Assembly (NCBI RefSeq): GCF_000827125.1
Contig: NZ_CP010311.1
Location: 1,426,001-1,490,000 of the forward strand
Direction: 5' to 3'
DNA length: 64,000 bases
DNA from: Geoalkalibacter subterraneus
GTDB taxonomy: Bacteria > Desulfobacterota > Desulfuromonadia > Desulfuromonadales > Geoalkalibacteraceae
Every line of letters begins with the position of its first letter. Position 1 is the stretch's first letter. The position numbers and the translations under genes were made by a program. Shown here piece after piece: positions 1 to 9,370 of the stretch. The notes below the pieces were generated by a model. It had not been told where the DNA came from and made no database searches. It saw only the letters and a program-made list of their open reading frames with translations.

Positions 1-42
1 CCGCGACGTGAATAGATACGATTAAATTAGCGTGACGAAGCC

Positions 43-903
43 ATGAAAATTATCGAAAATGTTCAGGAGATGCAGCAGCTGTGCCTGGACGCCCGTCAAA
101 ATCGCGAGCGCATCGCGTTCGTACCGACCATGGGTTACCTGCACGAAGGGCATCTGAGCCTGGTGCGCGCCGCGCGGCAGCAGGGCGACCGGGTGGTGCT
201 GAGTATCTTCGTCAATCCGACCCAGTTCGGCGTCGGCGAAGATTTCGACCGCTATCCCCGCGACCTGACCCGTGACGCGCAGATGGCCGAAGCCGAAGGG
301 GCCGATTGGATCTTTGCCCCGCGCGCTTCGGACATGTATCCGCAGGGCTATGCGACTTTTGTCGACGTCGAAGGGTTGACCGAAACCCTGTGCGGGCGCA
401 GCCGCCCCGGTCATTTCCGTGGGGTAACTACGGTGGTGGCTAAGCTGTTCGCCATCGTTCAGCCTCATGTGGCCTATTTCGGCAACAAGGATTTTCAGCA
501 GCTCGCCGTGATCCGCCGCATGACCACCGATCTGAACTTCCCGGTGGATGTCCGCGGGCTTCCCATCGTGCGGGAAGAAGACGGCCTGGCCATGAGTTCG
601 CGCAACGTGAATTTATCGGCGGAGCAGCGTCAGCAGGCTTTGTCCCTCTACACGTCCATCGAGCTTGCACAGCGCATGGTGCGCGAGGGTGAAACCCGCT
701 CCGCCACCCTTATCGACGCCATCAGGTCGCGCATCGAGCAGGAACCGGACGCACAGATCGATTATGTCCAGATCTGCGACCAGGATTCGCTGCAGGACGT
801 CGAGGAGGTCGATGCACGATCCGTTCTGCTGCTGGCGGTCAAGATCGGCGACACCCGCCTGATCGACAATCACCATTTCGCGTCCACCTTCGATGCGGCC
901 TGA
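43..903 (+). CDS. panC: pantoate--beta-alanine ligase (pantothenate synthetase)
   Basis: A 286-residue protein of normal family length. It condenses pantoate with beta-alanine using ATP, the last step of pantothenate (coenzyme A precursor) synthesis in the cytoplasm. The HIGH-type nucleotide motif is seen as HEGH at residues 34-37 after PTMGYL, and the KMSKS-like loop as GLAMSSRN near residue 183. The start ATG at 43 lies close to the window edge. The 40 bases before it may hold the end of an upstream gene, which cannot be identified. It is followed after 40 bp by an amidohydrolase on the same strand, so the two could be co-transcribed. Confidence 0.97.
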   Translation: MKIIENVQEMQQLCLDARQNRERIAFVPTMGYLHEGHLSLVRAARQQGDRVVLSIFVNPTQFGVGEDFDRYPRDLTRDAQMAEAEGADWIFAPRASDMYPQGYATFVDVEGLTETLCGRSRPGHFRGVTTVVAKLFAIVQPHVAYFGNKDFQQLAVIRRMTTDLNFPVDVRGLPIVREEDGLAMSSRNVNLSAEQRQQALSLYTSIELAQRMVREGETRSATLIDAIRSRIEQEPDAQIDYVQICDQDSLQDVEEVDARSVLLLAVKIGDTRLIDNHHFASTFDAA

Positions 904-943
904 TCAGGTTCTCAACACCTCCTGGAAAGAGCTTTGGTGAGCC

Positions 944-2218
944 ATGGATATTCTCTACCGTGCACGTTATCTGGTGCCGATCGTCGCACCTGTCATCGAG
1001 TCCGGCGGACTCCTTGTGCGGCGCGGTCAAATTGTCGATGTCGGCCGCGCAGACGAACTCTCCGCCGCATCACCGAAGGCCAAGGTTGTCGATTTCGGCG
1101 ATGACGCCGTCCTGCTGCCCCCCCTGGTCAATGCGCACACGCATCTGGAGCTGACCCATTTCCCGCAATGGGCCCGGGCGCTGGGGGAGAGTTCTCCCGG
1201 TGATGATTTTATCGACTGGATCAAGCATGTCATCCGCGTCAAGCGCAGCCTCAAGCCGGAACAATTTACCGCTTCGATCAAAGATGGCATCCAGGCATGC
1301 CTTGCCTCCGGTACCGGTGCGGTGGGAGACATCCTGTCCTGGTTTCCGGCGCGGGAGGCTTTCAGACAGTGTCCCTTGTTCGGACGGCTGTATCTTGAAA
1401 CGCTGGGACGCGATCCGGCACACGCCCGCCATATTCTCCAAGGGCTCGGGAAAATCACCCGCGAAGTGGTGAGCGGGCGCCTGCGCCTGGGCATCTCGCC
1501 TCATTCTCTTTACAATCTAAGCAGTGAATACCTGGAGGATCTTCTCAGCTACGCGCATAGGCATAGCCTCCCATTGGCGATTCATATTGCGGAATCCCGG
1601 GAGGAGACAGAATTTCTTCTTCATTCACGGGGGCCCCTGGTTGATCGCCTCTATCCTTACGTTGGATGGCAGGATATGGTCCCGATGCCGGTCGGTCAGA
1701 CGCCGGTGGCGTATCTTGAGGCCAAGGGAGGGCTGAAGCCTGACAACCTGCTGATTCACGGGGTACATGTCACCCCGGACGAATGCCAGGCGATTGCCCG
1801 CCGCGGTGCGACTGTCGTTCTCTGCCCCCGCTCCAACGCGCGCCTGGGGGTCGGCACCGCGCCGATTTCCGATTACCTGGAGGCCGGAGTCGATCTGGCC
1901 CTGGGCACGGACAGCCCGGCCAGCAATGATTCACTTTCCATGTGGGATGAGCTGGCTTTTGCGCGCAAAGTTTACGCGGGCAGTGTCGAACCGCAGATGC
2001 TGCTGCGCATGGCAACGCGCAACGGGGCCTGCGCCATTGGGCTCTGTTCGGACATGGGCAGCTTCTCCCCCCGGATGAGCGCCCATTTTCAGGCTGTGCA
2101 CCTCGACAACCTCCCTGCGATTGGTGATCTGGAAGAGGCGCTGGTCAGTTCGGGAAAGGACGTAAAGGTTCTTTCTCTCGTGCTGGCCGGTCGCGAAATT
2201 TTTACCCTTGACAGCTGA
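944..2218 (+). CDS. amidohydrolase-superfamily deaminase (TrzA/AtzA/MtaD-like)
   Basis: A 424-residue metal-dependent hydrolase. The TIM-barrel metal ligands are visible: NAHTHLEL (H65, H67), a later HIAES motif, LIHGVHV, and LGTDSPASND with the catalytic Asp. This pattern fits the cytosine/adenosine-type deaminase branch, which includes methylthioadenosine/S-adenosylhomocysteine deaminases, chlorohydrolases and aminofutalosine deaminase. Aminofutalosine deamination would suit a menaquinone-making anaerobe, but the substrate cannot be read from the sequence. The neighbour panC gives no further clue. The gene ends 31 bp before a tRNA gene. Confidence 0.85.
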   Translation: MDILYRARYLVPIVAPVIESGGLLVRRGQIVDVGRADELSAASPKAKVVDFGDDAVLLPPLVNAHTHLELTHFPQWARALGESSPGDDFIDWIKHVIRVKRSLKPEQFTASIKDGIQACLASGTGAVGDILSWFPAREAFRQCPLFGRLYLETLGRDPAHARHILQGLGKITREVVSGRLRLGISPHSLYNLSSEYLEDLLSYAHRHSLPLAIHIAESREETEFLLHSRGPLVDRLYPYVGWQDMVPMPVGQTPVAYLEAKGGLKPDNLLIHGVHVTPDECQAIARRGATVVLCPRSNARLGVGTAPISDYLEAGVDLALGTDSPASNDSLSMWDELAFARKVYAGSVEPQMLLRMATRNGACAIGLCSDMGSFSPRMSAHFQAVHLDNLPAIGDLEEALVSSGKDVKVLSLVLAGREIFTLDS

Positions 2219-2249
2219 TTTCTTCTTTGCTAGAACTTCGATTCCATTT

Positions 2250-2324
2250 TGGGGCGTCGCCAAGCGGTAAGGCACTGGACTCTGACTCCAGCATTCCGAG
2301 GTTCGAATCCTCGCGCCCCAGCCA
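2250..2324 (+). tRNA. tRNA-Gln (anticodon CUG)
   Basis: A cloverleaf can be folded by eye. Acceptor arm TGGGGCG pairs with CGCCCCA. The D arm is GCC...GGC. The anticodon stem CTGGA/TCCAG encloses the loop CTCTGAC with anticodon CTG. The T arm is CGAGG TTCGAAT CCTCG. The encoded 3' end is GCCA, so CCA is in the gene. A strong terminator follows about 75 bp later. Confidence 0.95.
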
Positions 2325-2398
2325 ATAAAACCCAGGCATCTGTGCCTGAACACATAAAACTTCTAAAAGAATTCGAGCCTTCCCGAGGGAAGGCACCC

Positions 2399-2436
2399 AG
2401 GGTGGAGCCAATCAGCTCCGCCCTTTTTCTTTTTTG
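2399..2436 (+). terminator. Rho-independent terminator after tRNA-Gln
   Basis: Arms AGGGTGGAGC and GCTCCGCCCT around a CAATCA loop, followed by a T-rich tract. It ends transcription from the tRNA gene and probably from panC and the amidohydrolase. Confidence 0.8.
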
Positions 2437-2535
2437 GGCAGTGCCGATCCCGTGGAGCTGTTAAACTCCCCATACAAGATCCGGAAAGAAGATAAGGTCG
2501 AAGGAAGGCCGCTAACGTCTCGATAGGAGGCTCTG

Positions 2536-2712
2536 ATGTCATCAATCGACCAGACCGAGCTTTGCTGCCGGATCGTCGATGAAGCGCCGGATGCCATTCT
2601 TTATTCCGACCGTGAGGGGATCATCCGTCTGTGGAATCGACTGTTCGGGATGGGATATGCCCGGAATTTGGGAATTGTCCGATGCGATCGACCGTTGAAA
2701 ATATCTCCCTAA
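2536..2712 (+). pseudogene. truncated PAS-domain protein
   Basis: A good ribosome site (TAGGAGG) precedes ATG 2536. The first 34 codons read like the start of a PAS sensor (RIVDEAPDAILYSDREG, then IIRLWN). The frame then runs into unrelated sequence and stops at 2712 after 58 codons. A PAS fold needs about 100 residues, so this is a remnant cut by a rearrangement. The next ~260 bp (2713-2973) hold nothing I can recognise. Confidence 0.6.
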
Positions 2713-2973
2713 TGGGAGTTGATCCCGGTCGCCAAGGCGGAGTTCCAGCATGACCAAGGAACACTCATCCCCATTTGTCAGGCCTGACCCCTTTGACTGT
2801 GATTTTTCTTTGACATGCCGGTCGGCAGCTGTTATTGACAACTGTTATTGACAAAAGTGTCGGCTTTTGAGGGGCAAGTTGTACGGGGTAGTCGCTGATG
2901 CCCTGTTTTTTTTGCCAAGGCGGTCGAAAGCGAATACTTATCACCTCGCCAATACTTATCACCACCTCACCGA

Positions 2974-3220
2974 TGGCGATGGCGTGGCCGGCCGATCAGG
3001 AAGCCGAGATCGAGGTGTTCTATCTGTCCAGCTACAGCCCGGCACCGAACCCGGACGAACACTTGAATGTCGACGTGAAGGATGCGGTCACGCGACGGGT
3101 ACCGGCGCGCAGCAAGAAGCAACTCGGGGCCCAGCCATCGGCCACCTGCACAAACTGCGCAAGTCGCCTGCTCGGGTCCGGAAATACTTCCGGCACCAGC
3201 CCGTTCGCCATGCGGCGTGA
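2974..3220 (+). pseudogene. IS630-family transposase, C-terminal relic
   Basis: Two frames together reproduce the C-terminal end of IS630-type DDE transposases. The first frame has EVFYLSSYSPAPNPDEHLN, a variant of the YSPxLNPxE motif with the catalytic Glu, followed by KDAVTRR. After a frameshift near 3100 the second frame continues with AIGHLHKLRKSPARVRKYF to a stop at 3220. The N-terminal two thirds are absent. It lies directly upstream of the efflux operon and marks the edge of foreign DNA. Confidence 0.75.
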
Positions 3221-3313
3221 CAACTTCCTGTGGCAGGGCCAATAACCACTGCTGTCTTGGCGTGGCTATCGCGCCGGGCACATGTCATCTCATGATCAAC
3301 AAGGGAATACCCA

Positions 3314-4501
3314 ATGCGCCATACCGCCTCCATCTCCCCGCTCTTTTTTTTGGCTTTGTTGCTGGGCGCCTGCGGCGAACAAGAGGCCGCCCCTCGAGCG
3401 CCATCCGCTCCCGAGGTCCAGGTTCAGGTCATGCGTGCCGAGCCCATAGACAACATCATCGAGGCACCCGGCCGCGTACAGGCGCTGCGTACCGCGGAAA
3501 TCCGGGCGCGGGTCAATGGCATCATCGAGAAACGGCTCTACGCTGAAGGCAGTGACGTGGAGGCCGGCACGGCGCTCTTTGCCGTGGACCCCAGGGAGAT
3601 GCAGGCCGCCCTGAGTGCAGCCAAGGCAACGCTTGATCGCGCCCTGGCCACCGAGGCCAATGCCGCTCAGGATGTGCAGCGCTACAAGGGACTGGTGGAA
3701 GAGCAGGCAATCAGTCAGCAGGAGTACGACTCGGCGGTCGCCCGGTTGCGCACCGCCCAGGCGGATGTGTCCCAGGCCAGGGCCCAACTGGATGCCGCGC
3801 AATTGAATCTGGACTACACCACCATCAGGACCCCGATTGCCGGTCGCGCCGGCCGGGCCGAAGTGACCGAAGGCGCGCTGGTCAGCGCAGCCGAAGCGAC
3901 CTTATTGACGCGCGTGGAGCAGTTTGATCGGGTTTATGTGAATTTTTCCCAATCCAGTTCGAAGCTGCTGCTGATCCGTTCGCAATTGGCCTCGGGCGAA
4001 CTGATCGAGCCAGAGGGGGACGGTGTCGTCGTCACCCTGACCCTGGAGGATGGCAGCGAGTTCGATCAGGTCGGGCGGATGGACTTCTACGCCATGACGA
4101 TAGACCCGGCGCTGGGCACCGTTGCCCTGCGCGCGGAATTCCCGAACCCGGGCCGCCTGTTGTTGCCCGGGCAGTTCGTCAATGCGCGTATCTACGCAGG
4201 GATTCGACCAGAGGGAATGTTAGTGCCGCAACGCGCGGTGCAGATGACCGATCAGGGCCCCACTGTGCGGCTGGTCAATGATGAAGATACGGTGGTGGTG
4301 CAAGCCATCACCGTGGGTGAGCTGCGTGATGGCCAATGGGTTGTCACCGCAGGGCTGCAATCCGGGGACAGGGTGATCGTCTCCGGCTTGCAAAAGGCCC
4401 GCCCAGGCCAGAAGGTGCGCATTGCCGGGGGGGCGGACGATGCGGCGCAAGCGATACCCGCCGCTGGAGACCAGGGTGCCGAGGGGGCTGGTACTCCATG
4501 A
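3314..4501 (+). CDS. RND efflux periplasmic adaptor (MFP, AcrA/MexA type)
   Basis: A 395-residue lipoprotein. The signal peptide ends in the lipobox LLGAC, which places Cys at about residue 20 as the lipid anchor. It has the usual layout: barrel-sandwich hybrid strands (APGRVQALRTAEIRARVNG), a long alpha-hairpin (residues ~95-165) and a second lipoyl half (TTIRTPIAGRAGRAEVTEG). It links the inner-membrane pump to the outer-membrane channel. It is the first gene of a three-gene operon with an AAGGGA ribosome site, and its stop overlaps the pump's start (ATGA). No regulator gene is adjacent. An IS630 relic lies just upstream. Confidence 0.93.
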   Translation: MRHTASISPLFFLALLLGACGEQEAAPRAPSAPEVQVQVMRAEPIDNIIEAPGRVQALRTAEIRARVNGIIEKRLYAEGSDVEAGTALFAVDPREMQAALSAAKATLDRALATEANAAQDVQRYKGLVEEQAISQQEYDSAVARLRTAQADVSQARAQLDAAQLNLDYTTIRTPIAGRAGRAEVTEGALVSAAEATLLTRVEQFDRVYVNFSQSSSKLLLIRSQLASGELIEPEGDGVVVTLTLEDGSEFDQVGRMDFYAMTIDPALGTVALRAEFPNPGRLLLPGQFVNARIYAGIRPEGMLVPQRAVQMTDQGPTVRLVNDEDTVVVQAITVGELRDGQWVVTAGLQSGDRVIVSGLQKARPGQKVRIAGGADDAAQAIPAAGDQGAEGAGTP

Positions 4502-7500
4502 CGCCGCATTTCTTTATCAAGCGCCCGGTCTTTGCCTGGGTCGTTGCGCTGATCATTGGGCTCGGTGGCCTGCTCGCATTGAACAACCTGGCTGTCGAGC
4601 AGTATCCGACGATTGCGCCGCCCTCTCTCAGCATCGGCGTGACTTATCCGGGTGCAGACGCTTCGGTGCTGGAAACCAATGTCACCCAGGTCATAGAGCA
4701 GGAGCTCAATGGCGTCGAAGGTTTCCTGTATATGCAGGCAACCAGTCGTTCCAATGGCACCGCATCCATTGATCTGACGTTCGAGGCCGGCACCGATATC
4801 GATAATGCGCAGATGGATGTTCAGAACCGTCTGCGCCGCGTGGAACAGCGCCTGCCCGAGGAGGTTCGGCGCCAAGGCGTGCGGGTCAACCAGGCATCCT
4901 CTAATTTTTTGATGATCGTCGCGTTGACCTCGAAAAACGGCGGACACTCGGCACTCGAGTTGGGCAATTTCGCCTCGGCCCAGGTGGTCGACGAGCTGCG
5001 CCGGGTACCCGGGGTGGGTGATATTCGGGAGTTTTCCACCCAGTATGCGATGCGCATCTGGCTGGATTCCGACAAGCTGGCGAACTTCAGCCTATCGGCT
5101 GCCGAAGTGCTGGCGGCGGTTCAGGAGCAGAACAGCCAGTCTGCTGGTGGCGCGCTGGGCGATCTGCCCAATACCGACAATATTGAGATCACCGCAACGA
5201 TTCAGACCCGGGGGCGCATGACCACCCCGGAGGAATTCGCCCAGATCATTCTGCGCGCCAACTCCGATGGGTCCGCCATACGTCTGGGTGATGTCGCGCG
5301 GGTAGAGCTTGGCGCAGAGAACTATCTCACCCGGGTGGAGATCAACGGCCAGGAAGTCGCGGGTATGGCCGTGCAACTGACTCCAGGCGCCAACGCCCTG
5401 GCAGTGGCCGAGGGCATCAGGAACCGGCTGCGCGAATTGGAACGCGGTTTCCCTGAAGACATCGGCTGGATCGTGCCCTATGACACCACGCCTTTTATCA
5501 GCGCCTCGATCAAGGAGGTGGTGATCACCCTGGCAGTGGCCATGCTGCTGGTGTTCATGGTGATGTTCACCTTTCTGCAGAGCTGGCGTGCCACGGTCAT
5601 TCCGACCATCGTCGTGCCCATCGCGTTGGCGGGGTCCTGCATGGGGTTATGGCTGTTCGGCTTCTCGATCAATCTGCTCAGTCTGTTCGCGATGATTCTG
5701 GCCATCGGCACCCTGGTGGATGACGCCATCGTGGTGGTCGAGAACGTCGAACGCTTGATGAAAGAAGAGGGGTTGAACGCTTACCGGGCCACCGTCAAGG
5801 CGATGGATCAGGTGACCTCGGCGGTCATAGGCACCACGCTGGTGCTGATCGCGGTGTTTTTACCCATGGCATTCTTTCCTGGATCCACCGGCGGCATCTA
5901 TCGGCAGTTTTCGGTCACTCTGGCCATCTCGGTGGGTGTATCGACCATCCTGGCGCTGTCCCTGACGCCGGCCTTGTGTGCGGCATTGCTGCGCCCGCCA
6001 CCGCCCGAGGGCCAGCGGCCGCCGCTGGGCAAGCGGGTTTTTGCGCCGTTTAACCGCTTTATCGACCGCATGACGAACCGCTATCAGGGGGGCGTCGGTG
6101 CCATTCTGGTCCGGCCGCTGCGCTTTCTGCTGCTGTTCGTCAGCCTGGCGGTCATTGCTGGACTGCTGTTCTTGCGCTTGCCGGGCAGTTTCATTCCGGC
6201 CGAAGACCAGGGTTCGGTGCTCACCGCGGTTCAGGGCCCGCCAGGCTCCACTGCGGCACGTACCGATCGGGTCGTGGACCAGGTCAGGGCGTATTACGAG
6301 CAACTGCCCCAGGTGGAGAACGTGGTGTTTATCCGGGGTTTCAGCTTCTTTGGTCAGGGTCAGGCCCATGCCCTGTCCTTTGTCACCCTGTTGCCGTGGG
6401 ACCAACGGCCTGGTGTGGAAAACAGCGCACAGGCGCTGGTGCAACGGGCCATGGGGGCACTCAGTTCCATCAGGGAGGCCAATGTCTTTGTCCTGAACCC
6501 GCCGTCGATTCCCTCCATGGGTGTGGCTGGCGGCTTTACCTTCAAGTTGCAGGACCGCTCTGGCGCTGGCGCCGAAGCGTTGCTGGCCGCGCGCGACCAG
6601 TTGCTGGCGGCGGCCAGCCGGAGTGAAGTGCTGACCGGCGTGCGGCCGGAGGGCGAGGAAGAGACGCCACGTCTGCGGGTGGACGTGGATCGGATCAAGG
6701 CGCGCGCGCTGGGGCTGTCGATCAACGACATCAATGCCACGCTGAGCATCACTTTCGGAAGTGCCTACGCCAACGACTTCAGCCGTGAAGGGCGCATTCA
6801 CCGGGTGCTGCTGCAAGCCGACGCGCCCTTCCGCATGACCCCGGAAGATGTCCTCGACCTCACCGTGCGCACGGCGCAGGGCGATATCGTGCCCTTTGGC
6901 GCCTTTACCACCGTGGACTGGACCGCAGGACCCTCGCAATTGCAGCGCTATAACGGCTACCCGGCGACCACGATTTCCGGCAGTGCAGCCCCGGGGCGCT
7001 CATCCGGGCAGGCCATGGCCGAAATGGAACGACTGGCGGCAGATTTGCCGGAAGGGTTTGGCTTCGAATGGACCGGGCTGTCCTACGAGGAGCAGCAGGC
7101 AGCGGGCCAGGTGGGTGCACTGATGGGCCTGTCGATCCTGATCGTGCTGCTGGTCCTGGCCGCGCTCTATGAGAGCTGGACCATTCCCCTGGCGGTGCTG
7201 CTGGTGGTGCCCCTGGGCGTGCTCGGAGCGGTGCTGTTTTCCCTGTCCCGGGGGTTGCCGTCGGATGTGTACTTCAACGTCGGTCTGATCACGGTGATCG
7301 GTCTGTCCACCAAGAACGCGATTCTCATCATCGAGTTTGCCATCGCGGAAGAGGGCAAGGGCAAGAGCCTGATGGACGCGACCATGGCGGCGGTCAAGCT
7401 GCGCCTGCGGCCGATCCTGATGACCTCGCTGACATTCATTCTCGGCATGCTGCCGCTGGTGATTGCCACGGGTCCGGGGGCTGCCAGCCGCATCGCGGTA

Positions 7501-7671
7501 GGTACCGGGGTGATGGGCGGGATGATCATGGCGACCGCGCTGGGCGTGTTTTTCACGCCGCTGTTCTATCTTGCGGTACGTCGTTGGTTGACACCCAGGA
7601 AGCCACCGCGCGCCGAGGGCGATGGCGACGACGCAGGCGCAACGGATGGGCAGGAGTCGCGCCATGCATAA
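4498..7671 (+). CDS. RND multidrug efflux pump, inner-membrane subunit (AcrB/MexB type)
   Basis: I place the start at ATG 4498 (MTPHFFIKRPVFAWV), which overlaps the adaptor's stop by four bases and gives 1057 residues, normal for HAE-1 pumps. A longer upstream frame is a read-through of the adaptor gene. The proton-relay residues are present: the Asp pair in LVDDAIVVVENV (TM4) and the Lys in GLSTKNAILIIEFA (TM10). It exports hydrophobic compounds by proton antiport as a trimer spanning the inner membrane and periplasm. Together with its neighbours it forms a complete tripartite pump. Confidence 0.95.
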   Translation: MTPHFFIKRPVFAWVVALIIGLGGLLALNNLAVEQYPTIAPPSLSIGVTYPGADASVLETNVTQVIEQELNGVEGFLYMQATSRSNGTASIDLTFEAGTDIDNAQMDVQNRLRRVEQRLPEEVRRQGVRVNQASSNFLMIVALTSKNGGHSALELGNFASAQVVDELRRVPGVGDIREFSTQYAMRIWLDSDKLANFSLSAAEVLAAVQEQNSQSAGGALGDLPNTDNIEITATIQTRGRMTTPEEFAQIILRANSDGSAIRLGDVARVELGAENYLTRVEINGQEVAGMAVQLTPGANALAVAEGIRNRLRELERGFPEDIGWIVPYDTTPFISASIKEVVITLAVAMLLVFMVMFTFLQSWRATVIPTIVVPIALAGSCMGLWLFGFSINLLSLFAMILAIGTLVDDAIVVVENVERLMKEEGLNAYRATVKAMDQVTSAVIGTTLVLIAVFLPMAFFPGSTGGIYRQFSVTLAISVGVSTILALSLTPALCAALLRPPPPEGQRPPLGKRVFAPFNRFIDRMTNRYQGGVGAILVRPLRFLLLFVSLAVIAGLLFLRLPGSFIPAEDQGSVLTAVQGPPGSTAARTDRVVDQVRAYYEQLPQVENVVFIRGFSFFGQGQAHALSFVTLLPWDQRPGVENSAQALVQRAMGALSSIREANVFVLNPPSIPSMGVAGGFTFKLQDRSGAGAEALLAARDQLLAAASRSEVLTGVRPEGEEETPRLRVDVDRIKARALGLSINDINATLSITFGSAYANDFSREGRIHRVLLQADAPFRMTPEDVLDLTVRTAQGDIVPFGAFTTVDWTAGPSQLQRYNGYPATTISGSAAPGRSSGQAMAEMERLAADLPEGFGFEWTGLSYEEQQAAGQVGALMGLSILIVLLVLAALYESWTIPLAVLLVVPLGVLGAVLFSLSRGLPSDVYFNVGLITVIGLSTKNAILIIEFAIAEEGKGKSLMDATMAAVKLRLRPILMTSLTFILGMLPLVIATGPGAASRIAVGTGVMGGMIMATALGVFFTPLFYLAVRRWLTPRKPPRAEGDGDDAGATDGQESRHA

Positions 7672-9073
7672 GCTCACGGCTTGTCTGTTTGCCTTGATCC
7701 TGACCGGGTGCCAGCTGGCGCCTGAATATCAGCGGCCCGAGTCACCGGTGCCGGCCTCCTACCCGGAAGGGGAGGCCCTGACGGACGAACGTCATTTCGT
7801 TGCCGCCGAGTTGCCCTGGCAAGCCTTTTTTGCCGACCCGCGACTGCGGGTGCTGATTCGCCAGGCATTGGCAAACAATCGTGATTTGCAGGCGGCGGTG
7901 CACCGGATCGAAGAGGCGCGCGGCCTGTATCGCGTGCAGCGTGCCGACCGTTTCCCTTCCCTGGGTATCGGCGCGGATGCGACCCGCGGGCGCTTCAATC
8001 CGGGCGGCGCCCAAGCGGTGCCCGGCAGTGGCGGCTCGGTTTCCGATACCTATTCGGTGAATGCAACGGTATCGGCTTTCGAGCTGGATTTCTGGGGGGC
8101 GGTGCGCAACCTGTCCACCGCCGCCCGTGCCGAATATTTCGCCCGCATCGAAGCGCAACGGGCATTCCGCCTGTCGCTGATCCGCGATGTGGCATCCACG
8201 TACCTGGGCCTGCGGGAGGCAGTGGAACGCATTGCGCTGGCTGAGGCGACGGTGAGCAGCCGGCGTGACGAGCTGCGGATCGCCAAGGTACGTCTCGATG
8301 CGGGGATCACCTCGGCACTGGATTTCAACCAGGCTGAAGCCCTTTTGACGCAGGCCGAAACCCAGTTGGCGGCCATCATGCTGACCCGTGCGGAGAGTCA
8401 GAATCTGCTCGCGGTGCTGACCGGCGGCGTGGTTGCCGAGTCCCTGCCGGAGCCCATGTCGCTGGCCGAGCAGTCCAGCCCGCCTGCCCTGGAGGCCGGG
8501 CTGTCGTCCAGTCTGCTGGTCAACCGCCCGGATATTCTCGCCGCGGAGCAGCGCCTGATTGCCGCCAGGGCCAATGTCGGTGTGGCGCGGGCGGCGTTCT
8601 TTCCGCAGGTCACGCTGACTGGCAGCTTTGGTTACGCCTCCAGCGAATTCAGCAACCTGATCGGCAGCAGTAACGAAACCTGGAGCATCGGCCCCAGCAT
8701 TACCCTGCCGATATTCGACTTTGGCCGTAACCGCGGCAACCTGACCGTGGCCGAGGCGCGGGACAATATCGCCATCGCCGAATACGAGCGCACCATTCAG
8801 ACGGCCTTCAATGAAGTGGCCGATGCACTCGCCGGGCGGCGCTACCTGGCCGAGCAGGTGGACGCCCGGCGGCGCAATACCGAGACCTTGCAGCGCGTGG
8901 TCAATCTGGCGCGCAAGCGCTACCAGGAAGGCGTTGTGAATTACATCGAGGTGCTGGATGCCGAACGTAGTCTGTTCGAGGCCGAACAGGCGTTCATCCA
9001 GACCCGGCGCGCGGAGGCGCAGAATCTGGTGAATCTGTATGTAGCCCTCGGTGGCGGGACGCTCGGGGAGTGA
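7664..9073 (+). CDS. RND efflux outer-membrane channel (NodT/OprM-type lipoprotein)
   Basis: The start is taken at ATG 7664 (MHKLTACLFALILTGC), because this gives a clean lipoprotein signal with Cys at residue 16. It overlaps the pump's stop by 8 bp and gives 469 residues. Family landmarks are WQAFFADPRLRVLIRQAL near the N-terminus, the repeated helical halves, and GPSITLPIFDFGRNRGN in the second half. It forms the trimeric outer-membrane exit duct of the pump and is the last gene of the operon. Confidence 0.93.
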   Translation: MHKLTACLFALILTGCQLAPEYQRPESPVPASYPEGEALTDERHFVAAELPWQAFFADPRLRVLIRQALANNRDLQAAVHRIEEARGLYRVQRADRFPSLGIGADATRGRFNPGGAQAVPGSGGSVSDTYSVNATVSAFELDFWGAVRNLSTAARAEYFARIEAQRAFRLSLIRDVASTYLGLREAVERIALAEATVSSRRDELRIAKVRLDAGITSALDFNQAEALLTQAETQLAAIMLTRAESQNLLAVLTGGVVAESLPEPMSLAEQSSPPALEAGLSSSLLVNRPDILAAEQRLIAARANVGVARAAFFPQVTLTGSFGYASSEFSNLIGSSNETWSIGPSITLPIFDFGRNRGNLTVAEARDNIAIAEYERTIQTAFNEVADALAGRRYLAEQVDARRRNTETLQRVVNLARKRYQEGVVNYIEVLDAERSLFEAEQAFIQTRRAEAQNLVNLYVALGGGTLGE

Positions 9074-9316
9074 TCTGCAGCGGGAATCCGGCGCTCTGGC
9101 TTGGCTTGCACATCCGCTTTATCGGCATATGGAACACAGGACGTTGAGGGCGGTAATCGCACCCCAAGCCCAGCGCACTATCAGTGTTGATGTTCTCCGT
9201 GGCCGTGATTATCGCTGCCCATGAACCTGAACGGAGCGCGTGATTCCAGTCTGAGAAGAACCCCCAGGCGACTTGGTGCTTGGGATCATTAACACCGTTA
9301 AACCGGGTCGGACCTA

Positions 9317-9336
9317 CGCAACAACGCGTTGTTGCG
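9317..9336. repeat. 20-bp perfect palindrome in the gap between efflux operon and RAYT
   Basis: CGCAACAACGCGTTGTTGCG is its own reverse complement. The surrounding stretch 9074-9370 contains no gene that I can support. The palindrome could be a protein-binding site or an extruding hairpin. No T-tract follows, so it is not a classical terminator. Confidence 0.6.
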
Positions 9337-9370
9337 CCATTTTCGTGCAAAAAAAGCCGCTTCAGGAGCC

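Noticed and set aside
2249-2464. 71-codon frame across the tRNA-Gln gene
   Set aside because: It covers the tRNA and its terminator and has no ribosome site.
5860-6939. Long open frame antisense to the RND pump gene
   Set aside because: It lies wholly opposite a well-conserved gene, in GC-rich DNA where long shadow frames are common, and its protein has no recognisable motif.
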